Shown here: piece after piece, positions 1 through 5,267 of the stretch
Layout: the number at the start of each line of letters is the position of its first letter
How positions within the stretch are numbered: position 1 is the stretch's first letter
From: Gammaproteobacteria bacterium
GTDB lineage: Bacteria > Gemmatimonadota > Gemmatimonadetes > Longimicrobiales > Gaopeijiaceae
Length of the DNA stretch: 5,339 nucleotides
Reading direction: 5' to 3'
Assembly (NCBI GenBank): GCA_024638345.1
Contig: JAHEKL010000196.1
Span: 1 to 5,339, forward strand
Notes under the pieces: model-generated
What the model was told of the DNA's origin: nothing
What the model saw: only the letters and a program-made list of their open reading frames with translations
Database searches by the model: none
Position numbers and translations under genes: made by a program

Positions 1-150
1 TCAACGGGTCAGGACCGTCCACCGCCGCTGCTCGAGGAGGGAGCGCGCCTCGTGCTGTCGTTCGAGGATGCACCGAACGGGTCGTACCCCTTCCAAGTGG
101 ACGGAAGCGGACCGGCCGTGTCCGGGGAGATTCGAGTATCGGAACCCTAG
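1..150 (+). CDS. C-terminal fragment of an unidentified protein (5' end outside window)
   Basis: Frame 1 is open from the first base to a TAG at 148-150, giving 49 codons. The tail is a run of short beta-strand-like stretches: LVLSFEDAP, then GSYPFQVDG, then SGEIRVSEP. This 'APxGxYPF...G.I.V' rhythm resembles the last strands of cupredoxin-like or Ig-like beta-sandwich domains. The copper-ligand Cys and His expected in a true cupredoxin are absent from the visible part, so a metal site is not supported. The stop lies 27 nt before the thiolase ATG on the same strand with no terminator hairpin between, so it is probably the first visible gene of the operon. Codon use matches the neighbours. The fold is only a resemblance. 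That it is coding is likely but cannot be confirmed without the upstream part. Confidence 0.6.
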   Translation, partial: STGQDRPPPLLEEGARLVLSFEDAPNGSYPFQVDGSGPAVSGEIRVSEP

Positions 151-164
151 AACTGAACAGGATC

Positions 165-169
165 GGGAG
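165..169 (+). promoter_or_regulatory. Shine-Dalgarno of the thiolase gene
   Basis: GGGAG lies 8 nt before the ATG at 178 and supports that start. The GTG at 322 and later in-frame starts would remove the conserved first beta strand. Confidence 0.6.
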
Positions 170-177
170 CCGCATCG

Positions 178-1398
178 ATGTCGCATGACGGAGTCGGGAC
201 GGAGGCGAAAGAGGTCGTGATCCTTGGCGCCAAGCGAACGGCGTTCGGCAGCTTCGGAGGATCACTGAGGGGTCTTTCGGCCACGGACCTTGCCGTTCAC
301 TCGGGCCGGGCGGCGGTCGACGCCGCGGGAATCGAGGCGGACGTGATCGACCACGTCATCTATGGGAACGCCCTCCAGACTTCGTCGGACGCCATCTACC
401 TTGCGCGACACGTGGGACTCCGCGTCGGCGCGCCGCAATCGACCCCGGCGGTGACCGTCAATCGGCTTTGCGGCTCGGGCTTCCAGGCGTTGACGCAGGC
501 AGTCCAGGAGATTCGCTCGGGGCACGCCGACGTCGTGCTGTGTGGGGGCACCGAATCCATGAGCCAGGCCCCGCACGTCGTGCGCGGCGCTCGCTGGGGA
601 GACCTGAGACTGGGAGCTCCCGACGGGAAGTTCCAAGACCTTCTCTGGCAGGCGTTGCTCGACACCCACTGCAATCTGCCGATGGCCGAAACCGCGGAGG
701 TTCTGGCAGGCAAGTACGAGATCACTCGGGAGGAGTCCGATGCGGTGGCCCTGAGAAGCCATCGTCGCGCGGTGGCCGCCTGGGAGGAGGGCCGCTTCGC
801 ACAGGAGGTCGTGCCGCTGGAGGTCGAGAAACGAAAGAAGAGCGAGTCTTTCGCCTACGACGAGCACATTCGACCCGACACCAGTGCGGACGGTCTTGCC
901 CGACTGCGCCCCTACTTCAGCGAGGACGGGATCGTGACTGCCGGTAGCGCCTCGGGGATCGGAGACGGATCGGCCTCTCTGGTCGTGTCCTCCGGCGACT
1001 GGGCGCAGCGGCACGAAGCAGAGCCGTTGGCGAGGGTCGTCTCCTGGGCGTACGTGGGAGTGGACCCGAGGATCATGGGGATCGGACCGGCGCCCGCGAT
1101 CCGCGAGGCGCTCGCACGCGCGGAGATGACGCTGGACGACATGACGTTGATCGAGGTGAACGAAGCGTTCGCACCTCAATACCTCGCAGTCGAGAAAGAA
1201 CTGGGACTGGACCCGGAGAGGACGAACGTGGACGGCGGTGCGATCTCGATGACTCACCCGCTCGCGGCCACAGGAGCTCGCATCATCACACACCTCGTTC
1301 ATGAGCTGAGACGTAGGAGGGGTCGATTCGCCGTCGGTTCTGCGTGTATCGGTGGGGGCCAGGGAGGAGCCGTCGTAATCGAGGCCTTTGACCGTTGA
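178..1398 (+). CDS. acetyl-CoA C-acyltransferase (3-ketoacyl-CoA thiolase, ACAA2-like)
   Basis: Thiolase of 406 residues, the usual family length. It cleaves 3-ketoacyl-CoA with CoA to acetyl-CoA and a shortened acyl-CoA, or condenses two acyl-CoAs in reverse; cytoplasmic. The nucleophilic cysteine is Cys98 in VNRLCGSGFQ, the second loop is NEAFAPQ (Asn328), the His loop is His360 in MTHPLAATG, and the C-terminal acid/base cysteine is Cys390 in SACIGGGQGG. Stretches such as SSDAIYLARHVGLRVG, GGTESMSQAPH, IMGIGP and HLVHELRRR are those of mitochondrial 3-ketoacyl-CoA thiolase ACAA2 rather than E. coli FadA or PhaA. Oddities: the family GHPLG(A/G)SG reads THPLAATG, and TAGNASG reads TAGSASG, with catalytic Cys/His/Cys intact. 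The gene follows the upstream stop by 27 nt and overlaps the next gene by 4 bases. Chain-length preference and direction cannot be read from sequence. A fadA-type name would fit, but no symbol is assigned. Confidence 0.95.
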   Translation: MSHDGVGTEAKEVVILGAKRTAFGSFGGSLRGLSATDLAVHSGRAAVDAAGIEADVIDHVIYGNALQTSSDAIYLARHVGLRVGAPQSTPAVTVNRLCGSGFQALTQAVQEIRSGHADVVLCGGTESMSQAPHVVRGARWGDLRLGAPDGKFQDLLWQALLDTHCNLPMAETAEVLAGKYEITREESDAVALRSHRRAVAAWEEGRFAQEVVPLEVEKRKKSESFAYDEHIRPDTSADGLARLRPYFSEDGIVTAGSASGIGDGSASLVVSSGDWAQRHEAEPLARVVSWAYVGVDPRIMGIGPAPAIREALARAEMTLDDMTLIEVNEAFAPQYLAVEKELGLDPERTNVDGGAISMTHPLAATGARIITHLVHELRRRRGRFAVGSACIGGGQGGAVVIEAFDR

Positions 1399-2276
1399 CC
1401 GGCGTCGAGCGGGTGGGCGTGATCGGTTGTGGCCTGATGGGGAGCGGAATCGCGGAAGTCTCTGCAAGGGCGGGTTACCAGGTCCTGGTCCGTGAAGTGG
1501 ACGACGCGGCGATCCTTGTCGGCCGCAAGCGGGTCGACACCTCACTCGGGCGTGCGGTCGAGAGGGAGAAGATCACTCCGTCGGAGCGCGAGCGGACGCT
1601 CGAGCGGCTCTCGTTCACTACGGAGCTCGCTGAGCTTGGGGAGCGCGATCTGGTGATCGAGGCGGTCGTCGAAGACCTGAGCGTCAAGATCTCGCTCTTC
1701 CGGGAGCTCGATGGGATCTGCCCACCTCAAACGATCCTGGCTTCGAACACCTCGTCACTCCCCATCACTGAGATGGCGGCCGCAACCGGTCGTCCCGACC
1801 GCATGATCGGCCTTCACTTCTTCAACCCGGTTCCGGTGATGGGGTTGGTGGAGATCGTGCGAACGATCGCGACCTCGGACGAGACCCTGCAGACGGTCAC
1901 TTCATTCGCGGAGACTCTCGGTAAGGAAGTGGTCAACGCGCCGGACAGCTCGGGGTTTCTGGTGAATCGGCTCCTCGTGCCCTTCATGCTGGATGCTGTC
2001 CGACTGCTCGAGGCGCGCGTCGGCTCGATCGAAGATCTGGACAGGTCGATGGTGCTGGGGTGTGGCCACCCCATGGGACCGCTCACCCTCTGTGATTTCG
2101 TCGGCATCGACACGGTTCTCCGGATCGCCGAGATCATGCATGGGGAGTATCGCACAGAGCGGTACGCCCCGCCGCCCCTCCTGAGACGCCTGGTGAGTCT
2201 GCGGCGCTTCGGCAGGAAATCGGGGCTGGGCTTCTACGACTACTCGCAGACCCCACCCGTCGCGATGCCTCTGTAG
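1395..2276 (+). CDS. 3-hydroxyacyl-CoA dehydrogenase (3-hydroxybutyryl-CoA dehydrogenase type)
   Basis: Stand-alone NAD-dependent dehydrogenase of 293 residues, the usual length of the Hbd/PaaH/HADH family. It interconverts (S)-3-hydroxyacyl-CoA and 3-ketoacyl-CoA, supplying the substrate of the thiolase encoded just before it. The Rossmann fold starts at VGVIGCGLMGSG (GxGxxG, Gly11/13/16), and an acidic Glu34 near the end of beta 2 fits NAD. By spacing with human HADH the active-site residues are Ser120 (ASNTSS), His141 (GLHFFNP), Glu153 (LVEIV) and Asn191 (LVNRLL). The C-terminal helical domain carries HPMGPLTLCDFVGID and ends in the typical KSGLGFYDY. The start is TTG at 1395, overlapping the thiolase TGA as TTGA, with GAGG 10 nt upstream. 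A GTG at 1413 is possible but would cut beta strand 1 short. Translation is probably coupled to the thiolase. No enoyl-CoA hydratase domain is fused, unlike FadB. 'hbd' would be a fitting symbol, but substrate length is unknown. Confidence 0.94.
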   Translation: MTGVERVGVIGCGLMGSGIAEVSARAGYQVLVREVDDAAILVGRKRVDTSLGRAVEREKITPSERERTLERLSFTTELAELGERDLVIEAVVEDLSVKISLFRELDGICPPQTILASNTSSLPITEMAAATGRPDRMIGLHFFNPVPVMGLVEIVRTIATSDETLQTVTSFAETLGKEVVNAPDSSGFLVNRLLVPFMLDAVRLLEARVGSIEDLDRSMVLGCGHPMGPLTLCDFVGIDTVLRIAEIMHGEYRTERYAPPPLLRRLVSLRRFGRKSGLGFYDYSQTPPVAMPL

Positions 2277-2294
2277 CTCCGTCCCATTGCAGAC

Positions 2295-2327
2295 AAAAAA
2301 ATCCCCCCGGCGTGCACACCGGGGGGA
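2295..2327 (-). terminator. intrinsic terminator of rpsU
   Basis: Arms 2302-2310 (TCCCCCCGG) and 2319-2327 (CCGGGGGGA) form a perfect 9-bp GC-rich stem around an 8-nt loop. Read on the - strand the stem is followed directly by seven Ts (the A-run at 2295-2301), which is the classic layout. Read on the + strand there is no T-run after the stem, so it serves the - strand gene. It could still slow transcription arriving from the dehydrogenase. Confidence 0.88.
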
Positions 2328-2340
2328 GAACCTCGTTCGC

Positions 2341-2357
2341 TGCGCCCTCTGGGCGCA
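2341..2357. repeat. perfect 7-bp inverted repeat / hairpin in the convergent 3' region
   Basis: TGCGCCC-TCT-GGGCGCA forms a perfect 7-bp stem with a 3-nt loop. It begins 6 nt past the rpsU stop and precedes the U7 terminator on the - strand. On the + strand it lies about 65 nt after the dehydrogenase stop with no T-run behind it. It may protect the mRNA 3' end or assist termination for either gene. Confidence 0.6.
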
Positions 2358-2363
2358 TCCACG

Positions 2364-2576
2364 TCATATTCGCGGTCGGCTGTCCCTTCTTTGTCTGCGC
2401 CTCTCCCGGCGGATGGCTGCCTCCCGCTTGCGCTTGCGCTGCGCACTGGGCTTCTCGTAGAACCTGCGCTTGCGAAGCTCCGAGTAGAGACCCGATCGCT
2501 GCACCTTGCGCTTGAACTTCCTGAGCGCCCTTTCGAGGTTCTCGCCTTCTTGCACAATTACTTCCAACGGTATCAC
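2364..2576 (-). CDS. rpsU: 30S ribosomal protein S21
   Basis: Small basic protein of the small ribosomal subunit, next to the mRNA exit region. The core ENLERALRKFKRKVQRSG, then LRKRRFYEKPSAQRKRK, is the S21 signature (helix, turn, FYEKP, basic tail), followed by a long Arg/Lys-rich C-terminus. The chosen GTG at 2576 gives 70 residues beginning MIPLEVIVQEGEN, the family's usual size (E. coli S21 is 71). The frame extends to an ATG at 2609, adding 11 residues not typical of S21. That ATG lies inside a probable -10 element and has no ribosome binding site. A TTG at 2567 with GGAG 10 nt upstream is the other candidate. The gene is transcribed alone towards the fatty-acid operon and ends in a strong terminator. 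Identity is near certain; the exact start is not. Confidence 0.93.
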   Translation of the reverse strand: MIPLEVIVQEGENLERALRKFKRKVQRSGLYSELRKRRFYEKPSAQRKRKREAAIRRERRRQRRDSRPRI

Positions 2577-2604
2577 GCTCCAGTCAGACGGATCACGGAA
2601 CACT

Positions 2605-2641
2605 AGCATACCAACGTAAGCGGACGTGAGGCCGCGTACAA
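2605..2641 (-). promoter_or_regulatory. candidate promoter of rpsU
   Basis: Two overlapping sigma70-like readings exist on the - strand. One is TTGTAC (2636-2641), a 17-nt spacer and TACGTT (2613-2618). The other is an extended -10, TGGTATGCT (2605-2613), without a clear -35. Either would start transcription within or downstream of the ATG at 2607-2609, which favours the GTG or TTG as start of S21. Matches are partial. Confidence 0.35.
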
Positions 2642-2712
2642 TACACGATCCTCGCGCGATCAGTTCGGCGGACGGGCCCGCCTCGCCCCTGACGATGGCT
2701 TGCCCGTGTGGT

Positions 2713-3393
2713 TCAGGGCAGGCGTCCTTCCCGGTGGAGGGTGTGGGTGTACAAGCGGTACTCCTCCGGATGGGCTAGATAGTCGTCCGCCCATACCTCG
2801 AAGGGTGGGAGAGCGAGATGTGATTCGATGAACTCGACCACCATCATTGCGAATTGAAGCCGATCCTTCGCGCCGAAGTCGAACGGCTCCCCCTCGAGGA
2901 TCTTCTCCACGGCGCGGCTGAAGTCGTCGGGTCCGACGAGCGTGATGAAGTGGGCGACCTGATCCAACCTGTAGGACGCGTAGATGGACTCCAGCTCCGC
3001 CAACGTGCGCTGGCCGGCGGCACCGCCATCCTCTTCCCAAGGACCAGCCAACTCCCGCGAGTTGTCCTTCAAGTAGCTCCTGAACCAGCGGCGGAGCTGA
3101 GGTCGATCGGCCTCGACCTGTGCGTGGGTCTGGATGGCGGACGAAAGCAAACCAGAGAGAAGCGGCCTACCCAGCCCACGGGCCTTCATGTCGATTTGGT
3201 TCTCGGAGTCTTCGACGAAGATGTCCGCAGTCCGGATCTCGTCCTCGTCGGTTCCACCTTCCGGCGGGCGGAAGGAGAAGTAGCCCTTCCACAGACCCGC
3301 TCTAGATCGGTAGGTCACGAGGAAGCAAGCCCAACTCCGATCCTCCCAATCGATGAAACCCACGGATCGTCGTCGCAGGGCGTCGAGCGCCAC
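2713..3393 (-). CDS. conserved-looking protein of unknown function, two-part
   Basis: Not recognised. It has 226 residues, is acidic overall, and has no signal peptide or membrane segment, so it is probably cytoplasmic. Residues 10-62 look like a small beta-rich domain (GFIDWEDRSWACFLVTY, then LWKGYFSFRP, then EIRTADIFVE). Residues 65-115 are mixed/helical. Residues 128-226 look like a helical domain (LAELESIYASYRLDQVAHFI, FGAKDRLQFAMMVVEFIE, then LPPFEVWADDYLAHPEEY). The order and amphipathic pattern are those of a real folded protein, and third codon positions are G/C-rich on this strand. The start is GTG at 3393, with GGAGG 4 nt upstream (a short spacer). A second GTG at 3363, just before GFIDWED, lacks a Shine-Dalgarno. 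No in-frame start is seen further upstream. It lies 104 nt before the rpsU ATG (137 nt before the GTG) on the same strand and diverges from the next gene. No functional motif is visible. Confidence 0.85.
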   Translation of the reverse strand: MALDALRRRSVGFIDWEDRSWACFLVTYRSRAGLWKGYFSFRPPEGGTDEDEIRTADIFVEDSENQIDMKARGLGRPLLSGLLSSAIQTHAQVEADRPQLRRWFRSYLKDNSRELAGPWEEDGGAAGQRTLAELESIYASYRLDQVAHFITLVGPDDFSRAVEKILEGEPFDFGAKDRLQFAMMVVEFIESHLALPPFEVWADDYLAHPEEYRLYTHTLHREGRLP

Positions 3394-3710
3394 GTGTCCT
3401 CCAGCCGACCCAGACGCCTTTTCGGGCGAAGGGACGGAAGCGTGCGGTGAGTGCCGATCGCCCGGAAGATGTCCGAAGCGCCAGGGTCGATCAAGCCTTC
3501 TCCTGCCGTTGAAGCGCGGTCGAATAGGGTCTTCGGTAGCGCACCGGGGGTCGGGTCGTTATGCTGCACTCCCCCGTCTGGTCCGGGCCTTCTGCGAGCT
3601 CCCCGGGAACGGATTCGGCACGGGCCTTGCGGCTGTTCTGCACTCCAGGACGAAGTGGCGTCAAAGCATCCTCGACTCGCGCGAAAGCGGGCTCAACAAG
3701 GGAGACAGGC
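3394..3710. other. divergent intergenic region, possibly including the 5' end of the next gene
   Basis: This stretch separates the two divergent unknown genes. Open frames cross it on both strands, but none has convincing coding character. I see no strong promoter for either gene. The best - strand match is TTGATC (3489-3494), 17 nt, CATCTT (3466-3471), which is weak. AAGGGAG at 3698-3704 looks like a Shine-Dalgarno for the + strand gene. Confidence 0.45.
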
Positions 3711-4607
3711 ATCATTGATCCGAGCTTGAGCGCGGGTGCCGGATTCGACACCGAAGCGGCGCTCACCGGAACCTTTCAGGTGTCCTTGACTCGGGCCGTC
3801 CTACCCTACCGAGAGGTGGGGGAGCAGTCCCTTCCCGGGGGCCGACTCGCCGACATAGGGCTGGGGGTGGTGGTGGACGGGAGTGATCCAGCGCGAGCGG
3901 ATGTCGTCGACCTGGGAAGCGCCGAGATCAGGGTGGTCGACCTTACTGGACCGCTGGTCGTTTTGGGGTGGCTGTATCCATCGGGTCTCCGGAGCCTGCG
4001 AAGAGTCGTGGAGGACACCGGGTTCAGCGAGATGGACCGCACGCGCGCGTTCACCTTCAGCATGGCGCTCCGGGCTCTGAACTCCGCTGGCTTCGGCCCC
4101 CTAACGCGTCCCACGATCCTCCGTATCGGTTTCAGGGACCTATGCCAAGACCTGGATCTGCACGAGGGGACCGCGATCCGGCTCCTCCTTCCATCTGGAA
4201 ACGTCGCCAGGGTTCATCTCGACTACGAGACGGTCACGCTGGTGGCACGGGCGGGCGGCCCGCTCCCGAACAGGGAGCTGGAGTCCGCGCTCGTCGAGGC
4301 CTTCGGTGGGCGTGAGTTGCTGCGGGGATCCGCAAGAGATCCGTTGAGCGTGCATGCTTACTATCTGCCGCTGCCGATCCCGCGCGGCCTCGAGGAAACG
4401 AGGCGGTTGCTGGACAGGCTCCGACGCGGCTTCGTGCACCTGTTGGCCCGGTTCGAGCCGGAGCGTTATCGCTCTCTCAGGGACCTTACGGGCGCTTTGG
4501 GAGAGAGAGACTCCTTGCGGAGCCTACAAGACCGCATGGAGGTTCCCCGGCTCGAGACGATCATCCCTGCCGAGAGACCGTCGACTGGAGTCAGCGGCGT
4601 CCACTGA
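3561..4607 (+). CDS. protein of unknown function, start uncertain
   Basis: Not recognised. From the first ATG (3561) it has 348 residues. Residues 1-50 are a Ser/Gly/Arg/Pro mix without strand or helix pattern, and third-position G/C is lower there (about two thirds, against about four fifths beyond residue 70). The true start may therefore be later. AAGGGAG at 3698-3704 is well placed for ATC 3711 or ATT 3714 (both rare starts); TTG 3726 is in frame but 21 nt from it. From residue 55 the protein looks folded: beta-rich GTFQVSLTRAVLPYREVG, IRVVDLTGPLVVLGWLYP (118-140), helical DRTRAFTFSMALRALNSAG (159-177), then TILRIGFRDLCQDL and EGTAIRLLLPSG (185-213), VHLDYETVTLVA (218-229), and a long charged helix at 277-325. 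It has no signal peptide or membrane segment. Coding strand and frame are well supported; function is unknown. Confidence 0.82.
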   Translation: MLHSPVWSGPSASSPGTDSARALRLFCTPGRSGVKASSTRAKAGSTRETGIIDPSLSAGAGFDTEAALTGTFQVSLTRAVLPYREVGEQSLPGGRLADIGLGVVVDGSDPARADVVDLGSAEIRVVDLTGPLVVLGWLYPSGLRSLRRVVEDTGFSEMDRTRAFTFSMALRALNSAGFGPLTRPTILRIGFRDLCQDLDLHEGTAIRLLLPSGNVARVHLDYETVTLVARAGGPLPNRELESALVEAFGGRELLRGSARDPLSVHAYYLPLPIPRGLEETRRLLDRLRRGFVHLLARFEPERYRSLRDLTGALGERDSLRSLQDRMEVPRLETIIPAERPSTGVSGVH

Positions 4608-4849
4608 GTGCAGCGAGTACCCGACGAGTTTTTTGGAATAAATCCCCCGCCGACCGGAGTCCAGTTTCGAGAAAGTTGCATCGTGAAGGGCTTGTCGCGG
4701 TTGGGAATCGTCCGGAAAAATTCGAAAAAGATCGCACTCCGAAGTAGCCTCGGAACAGGTGAAGTAGGGATTTCGCTCACCTGCTAAGTAATTGTAGGGC
4801 AATGCCTTGCATGATTCCTCATGAGTAGCGGGCATTTGTCGAATTGCTC
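4608..4849. other. gene-free intergenic stretch, slightly AT-richer
   Basis: No convincing gene on either strand: the - strand frames here are Cys/Ser-rich and lack any folded pattern. A T6 run at 4629-4634 follows the unknown gene by about 20 nt but has no hairpin in front of it. The stretch contains A-rich patches at 4716-4730, an inverted repeat at 4756-4783 and an 8-bp palindrome CTCATGAG at 4818-4825. Confidence 0.55.
4756..4783. repeat. inverted repeat CAGGTGA/TCACCTG
   Basis: Perfect 7-bp arms at 4756-4762 and 4777-4783 are separated by 14 nt. No T-run follows on either strand, so it is not an intrinsic terminator. It lies about 70 bp upstream of the candidate -35 at 4850. A protein-binding site or an RNA hairpin are both possible. 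Confidence 0.4.
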
Positions 4850-4878
4850 TTGCGAGACCGCGAAACGCCACATATGAT
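4850..4878 (+). promoter_or_regulatory. sigma70-like promoter upstream of the ribbon-helix-helix-like gene
   Basis: TTGCGA at 4850-4855 (4 of 6 to TTGACA) is followed by an ideal 17-nt spacer and TATGAT at 4873-4878 (5 of 6 to TATAAT). This is the best promoter match in the window. Transcription would start near 4885, giving a leader of about 105 nt before the ATG at 4991. Confidence 0.55.
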
Positions 4879-4885
4879 CGGGTCG

Positions 4886-4979
4886 TTGCCTTGATTCGAG
4901 GGCGGTTGGTTCGAAGTCGCCGGGCTGCTCGGGTCGGTCACATCTCCCTCGGTTTCTTTCCACCCTCCGCCCAAGGTGA
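4886..4979 (+). promoter_or_regulatory. possible Shine-Dalgarno-sequestering leader structure
   Basis: TTGCCTT (4886-4892) can pair with AAGGTGA (4973-4979; two G-U pairs), and GGGCGG (4900-4905) with CCGCCC (4967-4972), making one long-range stem with a 7-nt bulge. AAGGTGA is the ribosome binding site of the following gene. A small hairpin, CCGGG-CTG-CTCGG, lies inside. GGCG (4901-4904) can instead pair with CGCC (4918-4921), which would compete with the long stem. This was found by hand and no folding energy was calculated. Confidence 0.3.
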
Positions 4980-4990
4980 GCAAGACGCGA

Positions 4991-5197
4991 ATGTGGGATA
5001 CCTGCTCCGTCCAGCTTGAAGTACGCCTACCCCGAGAAGTCGCCGAGCAAGCAGAGGAAGTGCAGAAGAACGACCCCGAGTTCCTGAGTAGAATCATTCT
5101 CTACGGGCTCACCAGACGCTCGATCTACCGTCACCTTCGCGAGACGAGCCAGGACCGATATCGTCCCGCTCCCGAGGGTGGCTCGGCGTTCCTGTAG
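4991..5197 (+). CDS. small ribbon-helix-helix-like protein (putative regulator)
   Basis: It has 68 residues from ATG 4991. The layout fits a ribbon-helix-helix (MetJ/Arc-type) DNA-binding fold: a strand CSVQLEVRLP (5-14), helix A REVAEQAEEVQKN (15-27), a turn NDPE, and helix B FLSRIILYGLTRRSIYRHLRE (31-51). A short polar tail, PAPEGGSAFL, follows. In that family the strand residues before 'LP' contact DNA in a dimer. Helix B has the expected small/hydrophobic spacing, but the usual Ser/Thr cap of the turn is not clear, so this is an inference from pattern. The ATG is preferred because AAGGTGAG ends 10 nt before it. A GTG at 4976 in the same frame would add five residues but overlaps that site. 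It has its own promoter-like element and long leader, and there is no toxin gene directly behind it, so it does not look like a standard antitoxin pair. Confidence 0.72.
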   Translation: MWDTCSVQLEVRLPREVAEQAEEVQKNDPEFLSRIILYGLTRRSIYRHLRETSQDRYRPAPEGGSAFL

Positions 5198-5210
5198 AGA
5201 GCACCGGCAT

Positions 5211-5229
5211 CGAAAGCGTCGTCCTTTCG
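5211..5229 (+). repeat. hairpin after the small gene
   Basis: CGAAAG (5211-5216) and CTTTCG (5224-5229) pair perfectly around a 7-nt loop, 13 nt past the stop codon. Two more A-T pairs form if one G bulges. No T-run follows, so it is at best a weak terminator or a 3'-end hairpin. Confidence 0.35.
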
Positions 5230-5267
5230 GATCCGTTTCATCGATGAGCGGGTAAGGATACTTTCAT

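Noticed and set aside
262..1545. 427-codon open frame on the - strand opposite the thiolase
   Set aside because: It is a GC-rich shadow of the thiolase, which has full catalytic motifs on the + strand; the translated product is Arg/Pro/His-rich with no folded pattern.
2660..2690. Terminator between the - strand unknown gene and rpsU (GGCGG-ACGGGC-CCGCC)
   Set aside because: The stem is only 5 bp and no T-run follows on the - strand.
2854..3450. 198-codon open frame on the + strand
   Set aside because: It mirrors the - strand unknown gene, whose product looks folded; the + frame product is low-complexity Arg/Gly/Pro.
3466..3494. Promoter for the - strand unknown gene (TTGATC-17-CATCTT)
   Set aside because: Only 4 of 6 and 3 of 6 consensus bases; not better than chance in a region this size.
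4605..4640. Terminator after the + strand unknown gene (T6 at 4629-4634)
   Set aside because: No GC-rich hairpin lies directly before the T-run; only distant 4-bp arms could be found.
4524..4871. 115-codon open frame on the - strand over the 3' end of the unknown gene
   Set aside because: It overlaps a well-supported + strand gene, has no ribosome binding site and has an unstructured Ser/Cys/Arg composition.
4896..4925. tRNA-like T-loop (GGTTCGAA)
   Set aside because: The flanking bases do not form a 5-bp T stem, and no anticodon or acceptor arm could be found on either strand.
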